DNA of 64,000 bases, taken from the NCBI GenBank assembly GCA_965202745.1, contig CBDBCB010000003.1:1-64000 (forward strand). The letters are read 5' to 3'. This DNA is from JACKII01 sp965202745 (lineage in GTDB: Bacteria; Pseudomonadota; Alphaproteobacteria; Bin95). The position numbers were made by a program, and so were the translations under genes. The notes under the pieces are model-generated. The model saw nothing but the letters and a program-made list of their open reading frames with translations. It was not told the origin of the DNA and did no database searches. This document shows, one piece after another, positions 26,733 to 38,472 of the stretch (position 1 is its first letter; each line of letters begins with the position of its first letter).

Positions 26733-28055
26733 TTAGCGGAGCGCGGTGAGCGATCCATCATTTGCCAGTATATAGAGTGTTTGATTGGCAATCACAGGCG
26801 GCAATATTGTATCGGCGCCTGTATCGAAGGTACCGATCTGCGCGCCGGTTTCCGGCGAATGCAGGGCCAACTGCCCGTCAGAGCGCATCAGCATTAGATT
26901 TCCGCCCGCCATCACCGGCCCGGCAAAAAAATATTCGCCGGTCTGATCTTCCGGATCGGCATAGCGCACCAGCGGAGCCACCCAGCGCACAAACCCGCGG
27001 CGGCGGTCCAGACAGATCAACTCGGCATCGGTCGTCACGATGAAAACCCAGTCACCGGCGACCCACGGCGTCTGGCTGCTGCCCACGCGCTGTTCCCAGA
27101 TCGCATTGCCGGTGCGGAGCGAGAACGCGGCGGCCCTTCCCGCAGCGCTGACCGAATAAATCGCGTCACTGGTCATCACCGGGTGACCGGCGATGTCGGA
27201 AAGTTTTGCGCCAAAATCAAAGCGGCGCAGCGCGGCAAGCGAGTTTCGCCAGACTTCCCGGCCATTGGCCGTGCGAACAGCCAGGATTTCGCCGGTCGTC
27301 AGCGCCGCGACCACGGCATCATCGTTGGCAGCCGGTGACGCTCCACCCAAAAGGCCGGCGCCGGACGAACCGCCAGGCACATCCCAGGTCCGCTCTCCAT
27401 CTTCAGTGCGCAGGGCGATCAACCGGTTGTCCGCCGTCACCACATACAATTGACCCGCCCGGATGGTTGGTGCGCTGCGAACCGTGCCTGGCAGGTCCGT
27501 CCGCCAAAACAGGCGGCCGGTATCAGCCTCCAGCGCCAGGGCCTGCGCATGTCCGCCGGCGACGTACACCCGGATACCGTCCGTTGCCAAACCGCCGCCA
27601 AAGCCATCATGCTCACCCGGCGGTGCGGTTCCAACGGCCCACAATTCCTCACCCATCTGTGCATCGAACGCGCGGACGTTCAGCACAGCATCCAGCACGA
27701 ACACTCTGCCATTCGCGACAATCGGTGGGAACAAGGGCCGCCGTGCCACATCCTGCGCGCCCACGGCATCGCTGTTCCGCCACAAGACCTGCAACTGCTG
27801 CCCCAATTGATAGTTGCCGCCAATATGCGAAGCGCTGCCATAGGATTGCGGCCAGTTTGCCCTATCTGCCGCCACCGGCACGGTCACCTGCACACCGGCA
27901 ATCTCACTTTGAGGCACAATGTTGCGGCTAGTTTCCAGAATGGCAATGCGCTTTCCGGGGAGCGGCGGAGCTTCCCGCTCGCCAAAGAAGGCCCCCTCCG
28001 AACATCCTGCCAACAACAGCAGAAGCGCCGCAGCGCCAATCTTAAAGCTGTGCAA
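26733..28055 (-). CDS. bamB: Outer membrane assembly lipoprotein BamB-like (PQQ-like beta-propeller)
   Basis: Starting at TTG 28055 (AGAGG seven bases upstream) the protein begins MHSFKIGAAALLLLLAGC, a lipoprotein signal with LAGC box. An in-frame ATG at 28103 would add 16 residues and overlap the preceding gene more. The mature part has repeated blades: VNVRAFDAQMGEELW, ALEADTGRLFWRTD, ALRTEDGERTWD, AVRTANGREVWRNS and SLRTGNAIWEQRV, typical of an eight-bladed propeller. BamB is part of the BAM complex inserting outer membrane proteins. It overlaps the yfgM-like gene and is followed by der. Confidence 0.9.
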   Translation of the reverse strand: MHSFKIGAAALLLLLAGCSEGAFFGEREAPPLPGKRIAILETSRNIVPQSEIAGVQVTVPVAADRANWPQSYGSASHIGGNYQLGQQLQVLWRNSDAVGAQDVARRPLFPPIVANGRVFVLDAVLNVRAFDAQMGEELWAVGTAPPGEHDGFGGGLATDGIRVYVAGGHAQALALEADTGRLFWRTDLPGTVRSAPTIRAGQLYVVTADNRLIALRTEDGERTWDVPGGSSGAGLLGGASPAANDDAVVAALTTGEILAVRTANGREVWRNSLAALRRFDFGAKLSDIAGHPVMTSDAIYSVSAAGRAAAFSLRTGNAIWEQRVGSSQTPWVAGDWVFIVTTDAELICLDRRRGFVRWVAPLVRYADPEDQTGEYFFAGPVMAGGNLMLMRSDGQLALHSPETGAQIGTFDTGADTILPPVIANQTLYILANDGSLTALR

Positions 28056-28689
28056 GGTAGGCCTCTGCCCGTGCGCGGGCTGCTGTGGGCGTGTCACGAT
28101 CATCCCGCAGTCGCTCCAAATGCGCCTTTACGGCAGCAATATTCCCCGACCGCTTTTCGAGATAGGCACTCAATTCCCAAGCGGCGAAGCGCCACTCGCT
28201 GGCATCACCGCCCAGCGGCTGCAGCCAGCCCAGCATGGTCGCGGCGTCGCCGGTATCCAGGTCCAGCTCGACCGAGCGGATCGTGGCGATAGCCCTGTAG
28301 GGCGCTTCCAGAGCGCTGTTTTCACGGACGCTCTGATAGATGCCACGCGCGGATTCAACATCGTTGTTCCTGGCTCGCAACGCCGCTTCCTGCAGCAGAG
28401 CCAGCGCTACCTGCCGCTCGTTCCCGTCTTTGGTGATCCCGGCAAACCCTTCAATGGCCTGCTCATTCTGCCCGGCCTGCGCCGCGGCCAGCGCCGAATG
28501 CATCGCGTTGGTAACGCTCACATTCTGCTGCAGCTGATAGTTCTGCCAACCGACCCATGCCGCGGTTCCGGCGACAATGGCAACCGCGCACCCAATCAGA
28601 TACTTGCCGTATTTTTGCCACAGGACCTCCCACCGGTCGCGGCGCAGCTCTTCGTCGATCTCTTGAAAAATATCTGCCAAGGCGGTCAA
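28042..28689 (-). CDS. YfgM-like tetratricopeptide repeat membrane protein
   Basis: 215 residues. The N-terminus is soluble and charged (MTALADIFQEIDEELRRDRW), followed by one transmembrane helix (YLIGCAVAIVAGTAAWVGW, about 30-48) and periplasmic TPR-like helices (AMHSALAAAQAGQNEQAIEGF, ALLQEAALRARNNDVESA). This is the TPR_21 family of E. coli YfgM, linked to envelope protein chaperoning near SecYEG. Its 3' end overlaps bamB by 14 bases, supporting one operon yfgM-bamB-der. Confidence 0.88.
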   Translation of the reverse strand: MTALADIFQEIDEELRRDRWEVLWQKYGKYLIGCAVAIVAGTAAWVGWQNYQLQQNVSVTNAMHSALAAAQAGQNEQAIEGFAGITKDGNERQVALALLQEAALRARNNDVESARGIYQSVRENSALEAPYRAIATIRSVELDLDTGDAATMLGWLQPLGGDASEWRFAAWELSAYLEKRSGNIAAVKAHLERLRDDRDTPTAARARAEAYLAQL

Positions 28690-29065
28690 TTCCTGCCGGT
28701 TTGACGCTGGTGGTGCGATGGAAACGGATGGTACTCACCATTTTCCATCGCACCACCAACATATTGAATGAGCGGGCTGATTCCCGAAGCGCTTGTGGGT
28801 GCAAACGGTTCGATCTGACCACTAGCCGCACGACGGTTTGGGGACCAATCAGTGCGGGTCGTTAATGTTACTGTACGAGCGGTAGCATATCCTGAGCGGG
28901 GTTTCCATACTGCCTGTGCAGCAGAGCCGACTGCCACGCTTAAAGCGCCTCGCCGTGCCCAATGACTGGACGGCACCTGTTTTTGACGGAATGATGACAC
29001 AAGCAGGAAGAAGCGTCTTAACGAAGTGGCCAACAGGCTGACCACATATTGGGAGTACCCCGGCG
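28690..29065. other. Intergenic region with palindromic repeat copy 2
   Basis: Between divergent yfgM-like and DUF2794 genes. The first 130 bases are the dispersed repeat. The rest has no convincing coding signal; a minus-strand frame crossing the repeat shows no family motif. Promoters for both genes should lie here. Confidence 0.5.
28708..28820 (-). repeat. Palindromic dispersed repeat, copy 2
   Basis: Arms 28708-28724 (TGGTGGTGCGATGGAAA) and 28742-28758 pair over 17 bp. The remainder up to 28820 matches the non-palindromic part of 23464-23545 in reverse orientation (AAGCGCTTCGGGAATCAGCC). Confidence 0.78.
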
Positions 29066-29404
29066 ATGAGCAAAGTTGTTCAGCTAGAAAATTTCCGGCG
29101 GGCAAAACGGCGGGTGTCATTCGACAAACGGGAATTGCGGGAATTGATGGGAGTCTACAGCCGCCGGGTCGCCAGCGGCGAGTGGCGGGACTATGCCATT
29201 GATTTCGAGTCTGGCATGGCAGTGTTCTCAATTTTCCGCAGCGCCTACGAATACCCTTTGTACCGCATCGCCAAAATTGCCGGCCGGAGTGCGAACGAGC
29301 AGGCGGAATGGATGGTCGTCAGCGGACCGCGCCGACTGAAGCGCACCACCTCGCTGATGGATGCCCTAAGCGTGTTCGATGAAAAACTGAAAGTTGTACG
29401 CTGA
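29066..29404 (+). CDS. DUF2794 family protein
   Basis: 112 residues: KVVQLENFRRAKRR at the start, ELRELMGVYSRRVASGEWRDY, DYAIDFESGMAVFSIFR and a C-terminal KRTTSLMDALSVFDEKL. This matches DUF2794, a small soluble family I know only from Alphaproteobacteria and the best lineage marker in the window. Function unknown. Transcribed divergently from the yfgM-bamB-der operon. Confidence 0.85.
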   Translation: MSKVVQLENFRRAKRRVSFDKRELRELMGVYSRRVASGEWRDYAIDFESGMAVFSIFRSAYEYPLYRIAKIAGRSANEQAEWMVVSGPRRLKRTTSLMDALSVFDEKLKVVR

Positions 29405-29739
29405 GCGGAAAACCGGCCTGAAACGGACTGCGCCATGGAATTTCGAGGAGGTATTGCCGGCTCCTAAGGCTACGGTACTGCGCCAATCAGCAAAGACGAA
29501 TTCGTCCGAGTGTGTCCCTAATCCACCCGCTTACTTTGCCAGTCAAACTCTGCGGGTTCCGATAGAAACTTCAGAACATTTCTCTGTACTTTTTCGTATT
29601 AACCATGTGCTGATGTGCGGCATGGCTGTTGCATTATGGGTAAAATAAAGACACTCCCTATACAAGCGCATGCCTTGCATAATTTGCAGCAGCCAAATAC
29701 GGCAGAATAGCCGCACAGAGAAAAACGGAACGGAGAGTA
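29405..29739. other. Intergenic region
   Basis: About 335 bases before the DUF4347 gene, becoming AT-rich from about 29600. No RNA gene, hairpin with T tract or coding sequence was recognised; it presumably contains the promoter of the downstream gene. Confidence 0.4.
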
Positions 29740-31257
29740 GTGGTGGCGATATTTGATTTCGCGAGCCTCGAGCACCAAAATACCGAACTTTTGACCATGG
29801 CAAATTCGGCACAAATGAAACATGCTTTGGTGGTTTTTGACTCTGCTGTTGAAGACCAGGAAACCTTGGCGTCAGGACTGCCGCACGGTATCTCCATTCT
29901 ACGCCTGCGCACCAGCTCTGCGCCCCTTGAAGCCATTGCCGATGCCTTAGAAGCGGCTGTGGAATCCTATGCAGCACTGCACCTTGTCAGCCATGGCAGG
30001 CCGGGCGCGCTGCAACTTTCAGGCCTGACGCTTTCCGCAGCGGCCGCAGCGCAGCACGCCTTAGTCCTGTCGCGCATCGGCAATGCGCTGGTGCCCGATG
30101 CCTGCATCACGCTGACCGCCTGCGAAGTGGCACAGGGCGCTGCCGACGCTGCACTGCTCGATACCCTGGAAGCCATGACCAACCGGCAGGTGATTGGCAC
30201 GGCGTCAATCGTCGGCGGCAGCGATCCCGGCAGCTTCGCCTTTTCCGGCCTGGCAATGGCCGCGCCGCTATTCTCCCTGGAAAGCCGCAGCAGCTACAGC
30301 GCTCGCCTGGCGTTAACGCCGGTTGATTTGACCGACACCTCTGACGACGGCACCGTACGGGACGACAATGTTACGTCGATCACCGCACCGACGATCTCCT
30401 TTACCGCTGATTTCGGCCATGTGCTGGAGATCGACTGGGACGATGGCAATGGCTTTGTCGCAACAGGCGTGGACACTGGCAGCCTGCAAACGGCGACGGC
30501 CCCCGCCGACTACGGCAGCGACGGCGCAAAAACGGTCACAGTCCGGGCAAATGGGTCTGTCACCGAAAGCCTGACCATCACCATCGATACCACACCCGCG
30601 ATCATCGACGTGTTCACGAACACGGATAATCTTGCCCCAGGATTGGGCTTGGGCTTCAGCGGCATCTCCAGCATCAATGTGAGCGGTACCGCTTTCCTGT
30701 TCACCGTGACTCCCAATGACAGCCCGGTTTCAACCCTGCGGTCCTACGAAGTTTCCAGTACAGGAACCCTGACGCTCGCCGACACGGTCAGTGACGACGC
30801 CACTCTACAACTGTCCGGCGCCTCGTCTATCGCTGCGGCCAATGTTGGCGGCACAGCGTATATTTTTACCGGTAGCGTTGGCGGCGGCGATGATATCAGC
30901 GTCTTCTCAGTCGCCGCGAACGGGACTCTGACCAATACAGACAATGTCTCCGATGACGGCACGCTGCATTTGCTGGGTGTGACATCGCTTAACACGGTGA
31001 TCATCGGCGACAACGTGTTCTTGGTTTCGACCGGCGCAGCTGACGACGGCATCAGTGTGTTTTCTGTCGCCAACGATGGAACCCGCCTGCTCGACGGTGC
31101 GTGGTTCTCCGCGAACGCAACAGTCGACGGCACGGCTTACCTGTATGTGGGTGGCGATAGCGACGACGGCATTACAATCTTCTCGATGGACGCCAACGGC
31201 CAGTTGACCGATGTCGGCACCGTCGTGAGCTATGGCCGAAAGTTGGTGACGGCTTGA
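29740..31257 (+). pseudogene. DUF4347-domain surface/secreted protein, 3'-truncated by IS256
   Basis: The N-terminal domain (to about residue 190) contains ALVVFDSAVEDQETLASGL, LHLVSHGRPGALQLSG and CITLTACEVAQGA, the DUF4347 signature found at the start of very large repeat proteins. An Ig-like segment with DFGHVLEIDWDDG follows, then repeats around SVAANGTLTNTDNVSDDGTL resembling lactonase/YVTN beta-propeller blades. The native frame ends at about 31211; the last residues (VGTVVSYGRKLVTA) and the stop come from the IS256 end. The full protein was probably much longer. No N-terminal signal peptide; such proteins are usually exported by type I secretion through a C-terminal signal, lost here. 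Confidence 0.7.
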
Positions 31258-31646
31258 TCAGGCGGCGTTTTGCATTTGTTTGATCCCGTCGATGAATGCA
31301 ATGCCCTGGATTATCCCAGGCATGCGATTTGCGCCGTCGCGCTTTCGCCATTTGCCCTGCGCTGACATCAGGAGCCTGACCGCCATGGCGAGGGCGGTCT
31401 TTCGGCTCAGACAGCCTTTGGTTTTACCTGTCCGGTGACACACCGTCGCGAAGGCGCTTTCGATGGGATGGGTGGTTCTGATGTGTTTCCACTGTTCTGC
31501 CGGGAAATCATAGAAGGCCAGCAGCACGTCACGGTCTTTGATCCATTTGGCTACCGCTTGTTCGTCTTTCACGCCGTAGGTCTCGATGAAGAAATCGCAG
31601 GCCGCCATGGCTTCGGCCTTCGTCTCTGCCTGCCAGATGTCGTGCA
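31258..31646 (-). pseudogene. IS256-family transposase, C-terminal fragment (inverted copy)
   Basis: Encodes HDIWQAETKAEAMAACDFF, FPAEQWKHIRTTHPIESAF (last catalytic Glu) and GIIQGIAFIDGIKQMQNAA. It is nearly identical to the plus-strand fragment 33438-33861; one visible difference is VCHRTG against VRHRTG. It is fused at 31646 to the 5' part of another copy and is non-functional. Confidence 0.85.
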
Positions 31647-31741
31647 TGAGAAACAGCTGACAGTTGGTGATTGTCCTGAGGGGCGGCATATCATGGCGTT
31701 GTTCCCGCGCCGCAATTCTCGCCGAGAAAAGGCTATGCCCC

Positions 31742-32206
31742 ATGACGAGAGATACCATCACCGCGTTGCCCCATCCCAAGGGATTTTCCGCCGATCCGCT
31801 GACGGATTTGATCCGTTCCGGGGCGCGGCAGTTGATCGAGCAAGCGCTTGAAGCTGAGTGGAGCGGATGGCTTGCGCCATTTTCCAATGAGACGACGTCC
31901 GAGGGGCCCGCGCGGGTCGTTCGTCACGCTCACCTGCCAGAACGAGAGGGAATGACCGGGATTGGCCCAGTGCCCGTGAAAGGGCCACGCGGGCGGGATC
32001 GTGATCGGCAGGCTGAGAAGGGTCGGTTCTCTTCTTCGATCCTGCCACCGTATCTGCGCAAGGCGAAGTCCGTTGAGGACTTGCTGCCCTGGCTTTCCCT
32101 CAACGGCATTTCCACGGGCGATTTTCAGGCGGCCTTGGCCGCGCTGCTCGGGCCGAACGCGGCGGGCCTGTCGTCCCCCACCATCTCGCGGCTGAAGTCC
32201 AATTGG
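31742..32206 (+). pseudogene. IS256-family transposase, N-terminal fragment
   Basis: From ATG 31742: MTRDTITALPHPKGF, ARQLIEQALEAEW, LPEREGMTGIGPVPV, SSILPPYLRKAKSVEDLLPWL, GISTGDFQAALAALLG and TISRLKSNW. This is the DNA-binding part of mutator-type transposases. The catalytic aspartate region expected next is absent because the IS3 element begins at 32207. Confidence 0.85.
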
Positions 32207-32244
32207 TGGACCTGTCACGCTTTTGTGCCGCCCCAAGCGCTCGT

Positions 32245-33102
32245 TTAAGCCACCTTTCGTTCGAAGGCGACGAGGCTTTTCCAAGCCAGTGCTTTGTGAC
32301 GGCGGCGCGGATTGTAGAAGCCGTTGATGTACTCGAAGATTGCCATCTCAGCTTGCCGCCTTGTTTCCCAGGACCGTCGCCAGATCAGCTCTGCCTTGAT
32401 GGTTTTGAAGAAGGTTTCGACAGCGGCGTTGTCGTAGCAGTTTCCCCTTCCACTCATCGATACCTTGAACCCATGCTGGCGCAGGATCTTCTGGTAGTCG
32501 TGAGAACAATATTGGCTGCCACGGTCTGTATGATGGATGCAGCCCTTCGGTGGTGCCCGGAAGGCAATGGCCATATTTAGCGCTCTGATGGCCAAGTCGC
32601 GTTTCATCCGGTTACTGACGGCCCAGCCGATGACGCGCCGGGAATGCAGGTCCAGGATCACTGCCAGATACAGCCATCCCTCCCGCGTCCAAACATAACT
32701 GATGTCGCCCGCCCATTTCTGGTTGGGCTTGCCCGCTGTGAAGTCCCGATTCAGCAAATTCGGTGAGATGTTGAACTTGTGATCGCTGTCTGTCGTCACT
32801 TTGTGCTTGCGTGTTCTAACAACAGATATGCCGTTCTGGCGCATCAACCTGCCAACACGGCGGTGGCCAACATCCAAGCCGATCTCCTTTAGCTCCTCGG
32901 TCATTCTTGGCCGACCATACCGGCCCAGGCTGAGACGCGACTGCTCTCTGATGTGCGCCAACGTCACCATATCAGACCGCTGTCTGCGGCTGGCCGGACG
33001 GGTGCGGAAAGCCCGCAATCCGCGCGGGCTGACACCGACAACATGGCATAAGCGTTTGGCTGGAAAGCTGTCACGGGGCTCTTCGATGAACCTAAACCTC
33101 AT
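32245..33102 (-). CDS. IS3 family OrfB transposase, copy 2
   Basis: 285 residues, differing from the copy at 12590-13447 at only a few positions (EEPRDSF for EEHRDSF, TLAHIREQSRLSLGRYGRP for RLAHIREQSRLSLVSYGRP, KSLVAFE for KSPVAFE). The DDE residues in GDISYVW, HTDRGSQY and ETFFKTIKAE are all kept, so it is probably active. Confidence 0.94.
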   Translation of the reverse strand: MRFRFIEEPRDSFPAKRLCHVVGVSPRGLRAFRTRPASRRQRSDMVTLAHIREQSRLSLGRYGRPRMTEELKEIGLDVGHRRVGRLMRQNGISVVRTRKHKVTTDSDHKFNISPNLLNRDFTAGKPNQKWAGDISYVWTREGWLYLAVILDLHSRRVIGWAVSNRMKRDLAIRALNMAIAFRAPPKGCIHHTDRGSQYCSHDYQKILRQHGFKVSMSGRGNCYDNAAVETFFKTIKAELIWRRSWETRRQAEMAIFEYINGFYNPRRRHKALAWKSLVAFERKVA

Positions 33103-33374
33103 TGCTTTAGGCCCGCGAAGAACTGGGTGGCCTTTTTTAGGATGTCCCTCTCCTCCTTCAGGAGCCGGTTCTCCCGCCGAAGCCGGTCATTCTCTTTGGC
33201 GAGGCTCAAATCCTCTTTGGAAACCACGTCTGTGTCTCGATGCGCGGTGATCCATTTGTTCAGTGTTGACATGCCAACACCTAGATCGTCGGCCACTTGC
33301 TTACGCGTTAGCCCGCTTGTCAGCGCGATCCGCACCGCATCCTGGCGAAAGTCGTCTGTCCGTTTCAGTCCCAT
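33099..33374 (-). CDS. IS3 family OrfA, copy 2
   Basis: 91 residues, identical in amino acids to the copy at 12318-12593 as far as I can see. HTH followed by a heptad-rich helix. The stop overlaps orfB by four bases. Confidence 0.93.
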   Translation of the reverse strand: MGLKRTDDFRQDAVRIALTSGLTRKQVADDLGVGMSTLNKWITAHRDTDVVSKEDLSLAKENDRLRRENRLLKEERDILKKATQFFAGLKQ

Positions 33375-33437
33375 AGTCAGTCTCCTTTGTTGCAGTAAAT
33401 GCTATCAAAGGAGCGGCATCAAACCGCGACAGGTCCA

Positions 33438-33861
33438 GCCCCAATCGGTGCAAGCGAAAGCCAAAGGCCCCCTGCACGACATCTGGCAGGCAGAGACGAA
33501 GGCCGAAGCCATGGCGGCCTGCGATTTCTTCATCGAGACCTACGGCGTGAAAGACGAACAAGCGGTAGCCAAATGGATCAAAGACCGTGACGTGCTGCTG
33601 GCCTTCTATGATTTCCCGGCAGAACAGTGGAAACACATCAGAACCACCCATCCCATCGAAAGCGCCTTCGCGACGGTGCGCCACCGGACAGGTAAAACCA
33701 AAGGCTGTCTGAGCCGAAAGACCGCCCTCGCCATGGCGGTCAGGCTCCTGATGTCAGCGCAGGGCAAATGGCGAAAGTGCGACGGCGCAAATCGCATGCC
33801 TGGGATAATCCAGGGCATTGCATTCATCGACGGGATCAAACAAATGCAAAACGCCGCCTGA
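33438..33861 (+). pseudogene. IS256-family transposase, C-terminal fragment (direct copy)
   Basis: Begins PQSVQAKAKGPLHDIWQAE right after the IS3 end and continues through VAKWIKDRDVLLAFYDFPAE, HPIESAFATVRHRTGKTKG to QMQNAA. It is the 3' part of the same gene as 31742-32206 with about 135 residues missing in between, including the first two catalytic aspartates. Confidence 0.85.
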
Positions 33862-33908
33862 TCAAGCCGTCACCAACTTTCGGCCATAGCTCACGACGGT
33901 GCCGACAT

Positions 33909-34275
33909 AGTCTTGGCCGCCCGTTGGATAGCACAAAACACGCCTGTCAGGTTCACGCCGATAACCTTCTGGAAGTCCTCGACCGGCGTTTCCAGAAAAT
34001 CCTGGGGCAGGGCGATGCCCGCATTGTTCACGAGAACCGAGACAGGCCCAATCTCGGCTTCGATCCGGTCGAACAGGGCGTTGATCTGGTCCGGTTGGCC
34101 CATGTCGCAGACCATGCCAACCGCGCCACCGCCCAGTTTCGTCGCCGCGGATTTCACCCCTGCTTCGTTGATATCGGCCAATACGAGGCGCGCCGTCTTC
34201 AGCCAGAGCCTCGGCGCAAGCATAGCCGATGCCCTGCGCTGCGCCAGTGACGAGCGCGATGGGTTTGTCAGTCAT
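33909..34275 (-). pseudogene. SDR family oxidoreductase, frameshifted and truncated by IS256
   Basis: ATG 34275 begins MTDKPIALVTGAAQGIGYAC, a classical TGxxxGIG loop. Near 34193 two bases (GC) appear to be missing, after which the other frame reads LVLADINEAGVKSAA, CDMGQPDQINALF, VLVNNAGIALPQDFLE and VIGVNLTGVFCAIQ. The gene ends at 33908 in IS256 DNA, before the catalytic YxxxK, so it cannot be active. It lies 12 bp downstream of uvrB on the same strand. Confidence 0.8.
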
Positions 34276-34287
34276 GATTGTCTCCGT

Positions 34288-36528
<2,241 letters not shown>

Positions 36529-36630
36529 AGGCATGCCTTCACGCACTCTGGATGGGAGCAGTTCAGTATACCTGCCAGATGATCAACCGCCAACGATGGC
36601 GATGGATTTCCACGCGGTTGGATGTGCCAG

Positions 36631-37705
36631 CTAGAAGCTCAATTTAATACCGGTGCCGATGACAAAGCCCTTGGTTTCCCCAAACGCGAAATCCCGGTCC
36701 AGATAGTAGGCGGAGCCGACAATGTTGACGCCGGGGCCCAGGTCATAGCCAACACCGAGTTCAAATGCACTCTGTCTGTCGTCGGTCGCGCCGGTTGACG
36801 ATTCGGCCTCTCCGAACACGGCGTTCAAGGATACCGAAGCAGGACCGGACGCGTAGCTGATGCCCGCCCCGATAACCTGCCGCGACTGAATACCGACCGC
36901 AGGATCATTCTCATATGCCGCCGATGCGCCAAACGAAAATCCGCCGTAGCCGATACGAACACCGCCAGCAGACATCCAGGCGCCCTGCTCACTAGTTCTG
37001 TTCGCGTCACCGGTAATCTGGAAGCCAGTGGACATTGAAACCCGGAAATTTCCGAATGAATCGACGTAATTTGCGCCGATATCAAAGATATTCTCGGGCC
37101 GAACGAAATTGTTGTCGGGTTCATTGGGCAGCCGGTCCAGCGAGTCGCTGGACCAGCGCATAGTTGACACCAAGCTGGAAGCCTGCGAATCGCGGCGTGA
37201 AATACGTAATCCACTGGGCATCATTGGCTCGGGCCGAAAAATTGCCGGTATTGAGGAGATCACGATTGGAATCCGGAACCCATTCGGGAAATCCGGACCC
37301 ATCCAAATAGAAGTCGTCCAAACCGGCACCAGCAGAGTATAAGCCCTGGTGCAACTGCCCCGCCGCGCCATCCGTGGAGCCGATCAAAACCCTGCCAAAG
37401 CTGCCTTGAATATAGGCAAATGACTCGTCGATCTGGCTCGCCGAGGTTTCCCCTTCAAGTTGAATTTCAGCGGCGAATGTCAGTCCATTATCGAGCGTTA
37501 TACTGGGCCGGACGTAAATCTCTGCATCCTTCGTAACATCAACATCCGTAATGTCGGCAACCGGCGTTTCGGTAGATGCAGAAACTATCATGGCGTCGTA
37601 ATAGCCGCCGAGTCGGATATCCCATTCCGCACCGTTCGCATACTGCACCTCCAACAAAGTACCACTAGCCATTGCTGTCGCTATAAGCAGGTTGGTTCGA
37701 TGCAT
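36631..37705 (-). pseudogene. Gram-negative porin, single frameshift
   Basis: ATG 37705 has GGAG six bases upstream. MHRTNLLIATAMASG starts a signal peptide ending near ANGAEWDI. Porin strand motifs follow: WDIRLGGYYDAMIV, AEIYVRPSITLDNGLTFAAEI, DESFAYIQGSFGRVLIGSTDG. The frame breaks near 37145 at a GTCCAGCGA-C-TCGCTGGAC palindrome and resumes with NIFDIGANYVDSFGNFRVSMS, FSFGASAAYEND and FVIGTGIKLSF, whose final Phe is typical of outer membrane proteins. About 358 residues in all, a normal length for a 16-strand general porin. Confidence 0.75.
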
Positions 37706-37899
37706 TTTCCGCTCCAATACTTTGTCGTTGCAGCAGATACCAGACGAAGGCCGCTCAACTCAATACGTACATTACTATCAGATTATTTGAATTGTCAGAA
37801 ATTGGAAAGACAAATTTTCCGCAATTCGCGGGATATTGCGCTCACAACCACGCGTTCCTCGACACCGTTGTGCCGATGGGCGGGCAGTACGGCGCCCTC

Positions 37900-38050
37900 C
37901 GCGATGCGGATTTAGTAGGACTGGGTAGCGGCGGCACGGTCCACGAACAGCAGGCGCTGCTGCACGCCAGGCGCGCGTTTCGTCTGCTAACGCGAGCAGA
38001 CCGAGGGCGTATTCCGCCGCTAGAATGTCGTCCGTGTCGCCGCTTATTCT
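37900..38050 (-). pseudogene. Anti-sigma factor N-terminal remnant
   Basis: A frame overlapping the sigma-factor stop reads SGDTDDILAAEYALGLLALAD, close to the N-terminus of anti-sigma-K (RskA)-type proteins (AAEYALGTL). There is no start codon (ATA where GTG or ATG is expected) and no recognisable continuation. Its position directly after the sigma gene is the normal operon order. Confidence 0.4.
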
Positions 38051-38463
38051 TCCAGACACTTCTTCAAAGCCAGCAATCCGCGCCGCACCCATGACTTTAC
38101 GGTACCAAGCGGCGCATTCATCCGGGTCCGCAACTCGCGGTGGTTGAGGCCGTAGAAGTAGACCAGCGTCAATGCCTGCCGCGCGTGCTCGCCAAGTTCT
38201 CCCATTCAATGCTGTACGGCCAGGGTACCCTCTTTCGATGCACCACCGTCCGCAGCATGATTGGCCAACAGGTCTTCCGCCCCCGATGTTTCCTTCACCA
38301 GCCAGGGATTGGCCCGCAGCCGGTCAATGGCTTTGCGGCGGACAATGGTCGAGAGCCAAGCCTGGGCGCTGCCTTTAGCAGGATCAAAGCGCCTCGCCGC
38401 CTCCCATACGGCAACGAAGGCATCCTGCACCGCTTCCTCCGCCAGATCGCGGCGGCCAATCAT
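38044..38463 (-). pseudogene. ECF RNA polymerase sigma factor, N-truncated with in-frame stop
   Basis: The frame starts at ATG 38463 directly with region 2 (LAEEAVQDAFVAVWEAARRF, KGSAQAWLSTIVRRKAIDRLR). After EGTLAVQH a TGA interrupts at about 38215; the same frame continues MGELGEHARQALTLVYFYGL and NAPLGTVKSWVRRGLLALKK, the region 4 helix-turn-helix. The stop probably replaces the Cys usual in VQxC. The first about 30 residues normally before region 2 are absent, because the dioxygenase gene ends just upstream. With its decayed anti-sigma partner it would be an EcfK-like envelope or oxidative stress unit. Confidence 0.7.
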
Positions 38464-38472
38464 TGGCGTTCG

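Larger units (their letters stand above)
32207..33437 (-). mobile_element. IS3-family insertion sequence, copy 2 (1231 bp, inverted)
   Basis: Same length and 10-bp terminal repeats as 12255-13485, in reverse orientation. Flanking triplets differ (TGG and GCC), so there is no target duplication, in keeping with an IS-linked deletion of the surrounding IS256. Confidence 0.93.
31211..33908. mobile_element. Rearranged IS256-family element(s) with inverted 3' ends and a nested IS3
   Basis: The segment about 31211-31646 is an inverted copy of about 33475-33908, both being the 3' end of an IS256 element including its terminal repeat. Between them lie the 5' part of an IS256 transposase on the plus strand (31742-32206) and an IS3 copy (32207-33437). 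About 400 bp of transposase gene is missing at the IS3 position. No direct duplication flanks the composite. It separates the truncated DUF4347 gene from a truncated SDR gene. Confidence 0.8.

Noticed and set aside
28686..29231. 181-codon minus-strand frame crossing palindromic repeat copy 2
   Set aside because: Its sequence is the translated repeat plus low-complexity residues; no family similarity seen.
37140..37165. Palindrome at the porin frameshift (GTCCAGCGA-C-TCGCTGGAC) as a phase-variation switch
   Set aside because: A single short palindrome in coding sequence without repeat-number variation or an invertase nearby; could equally be a polymerase or sequencing stop.
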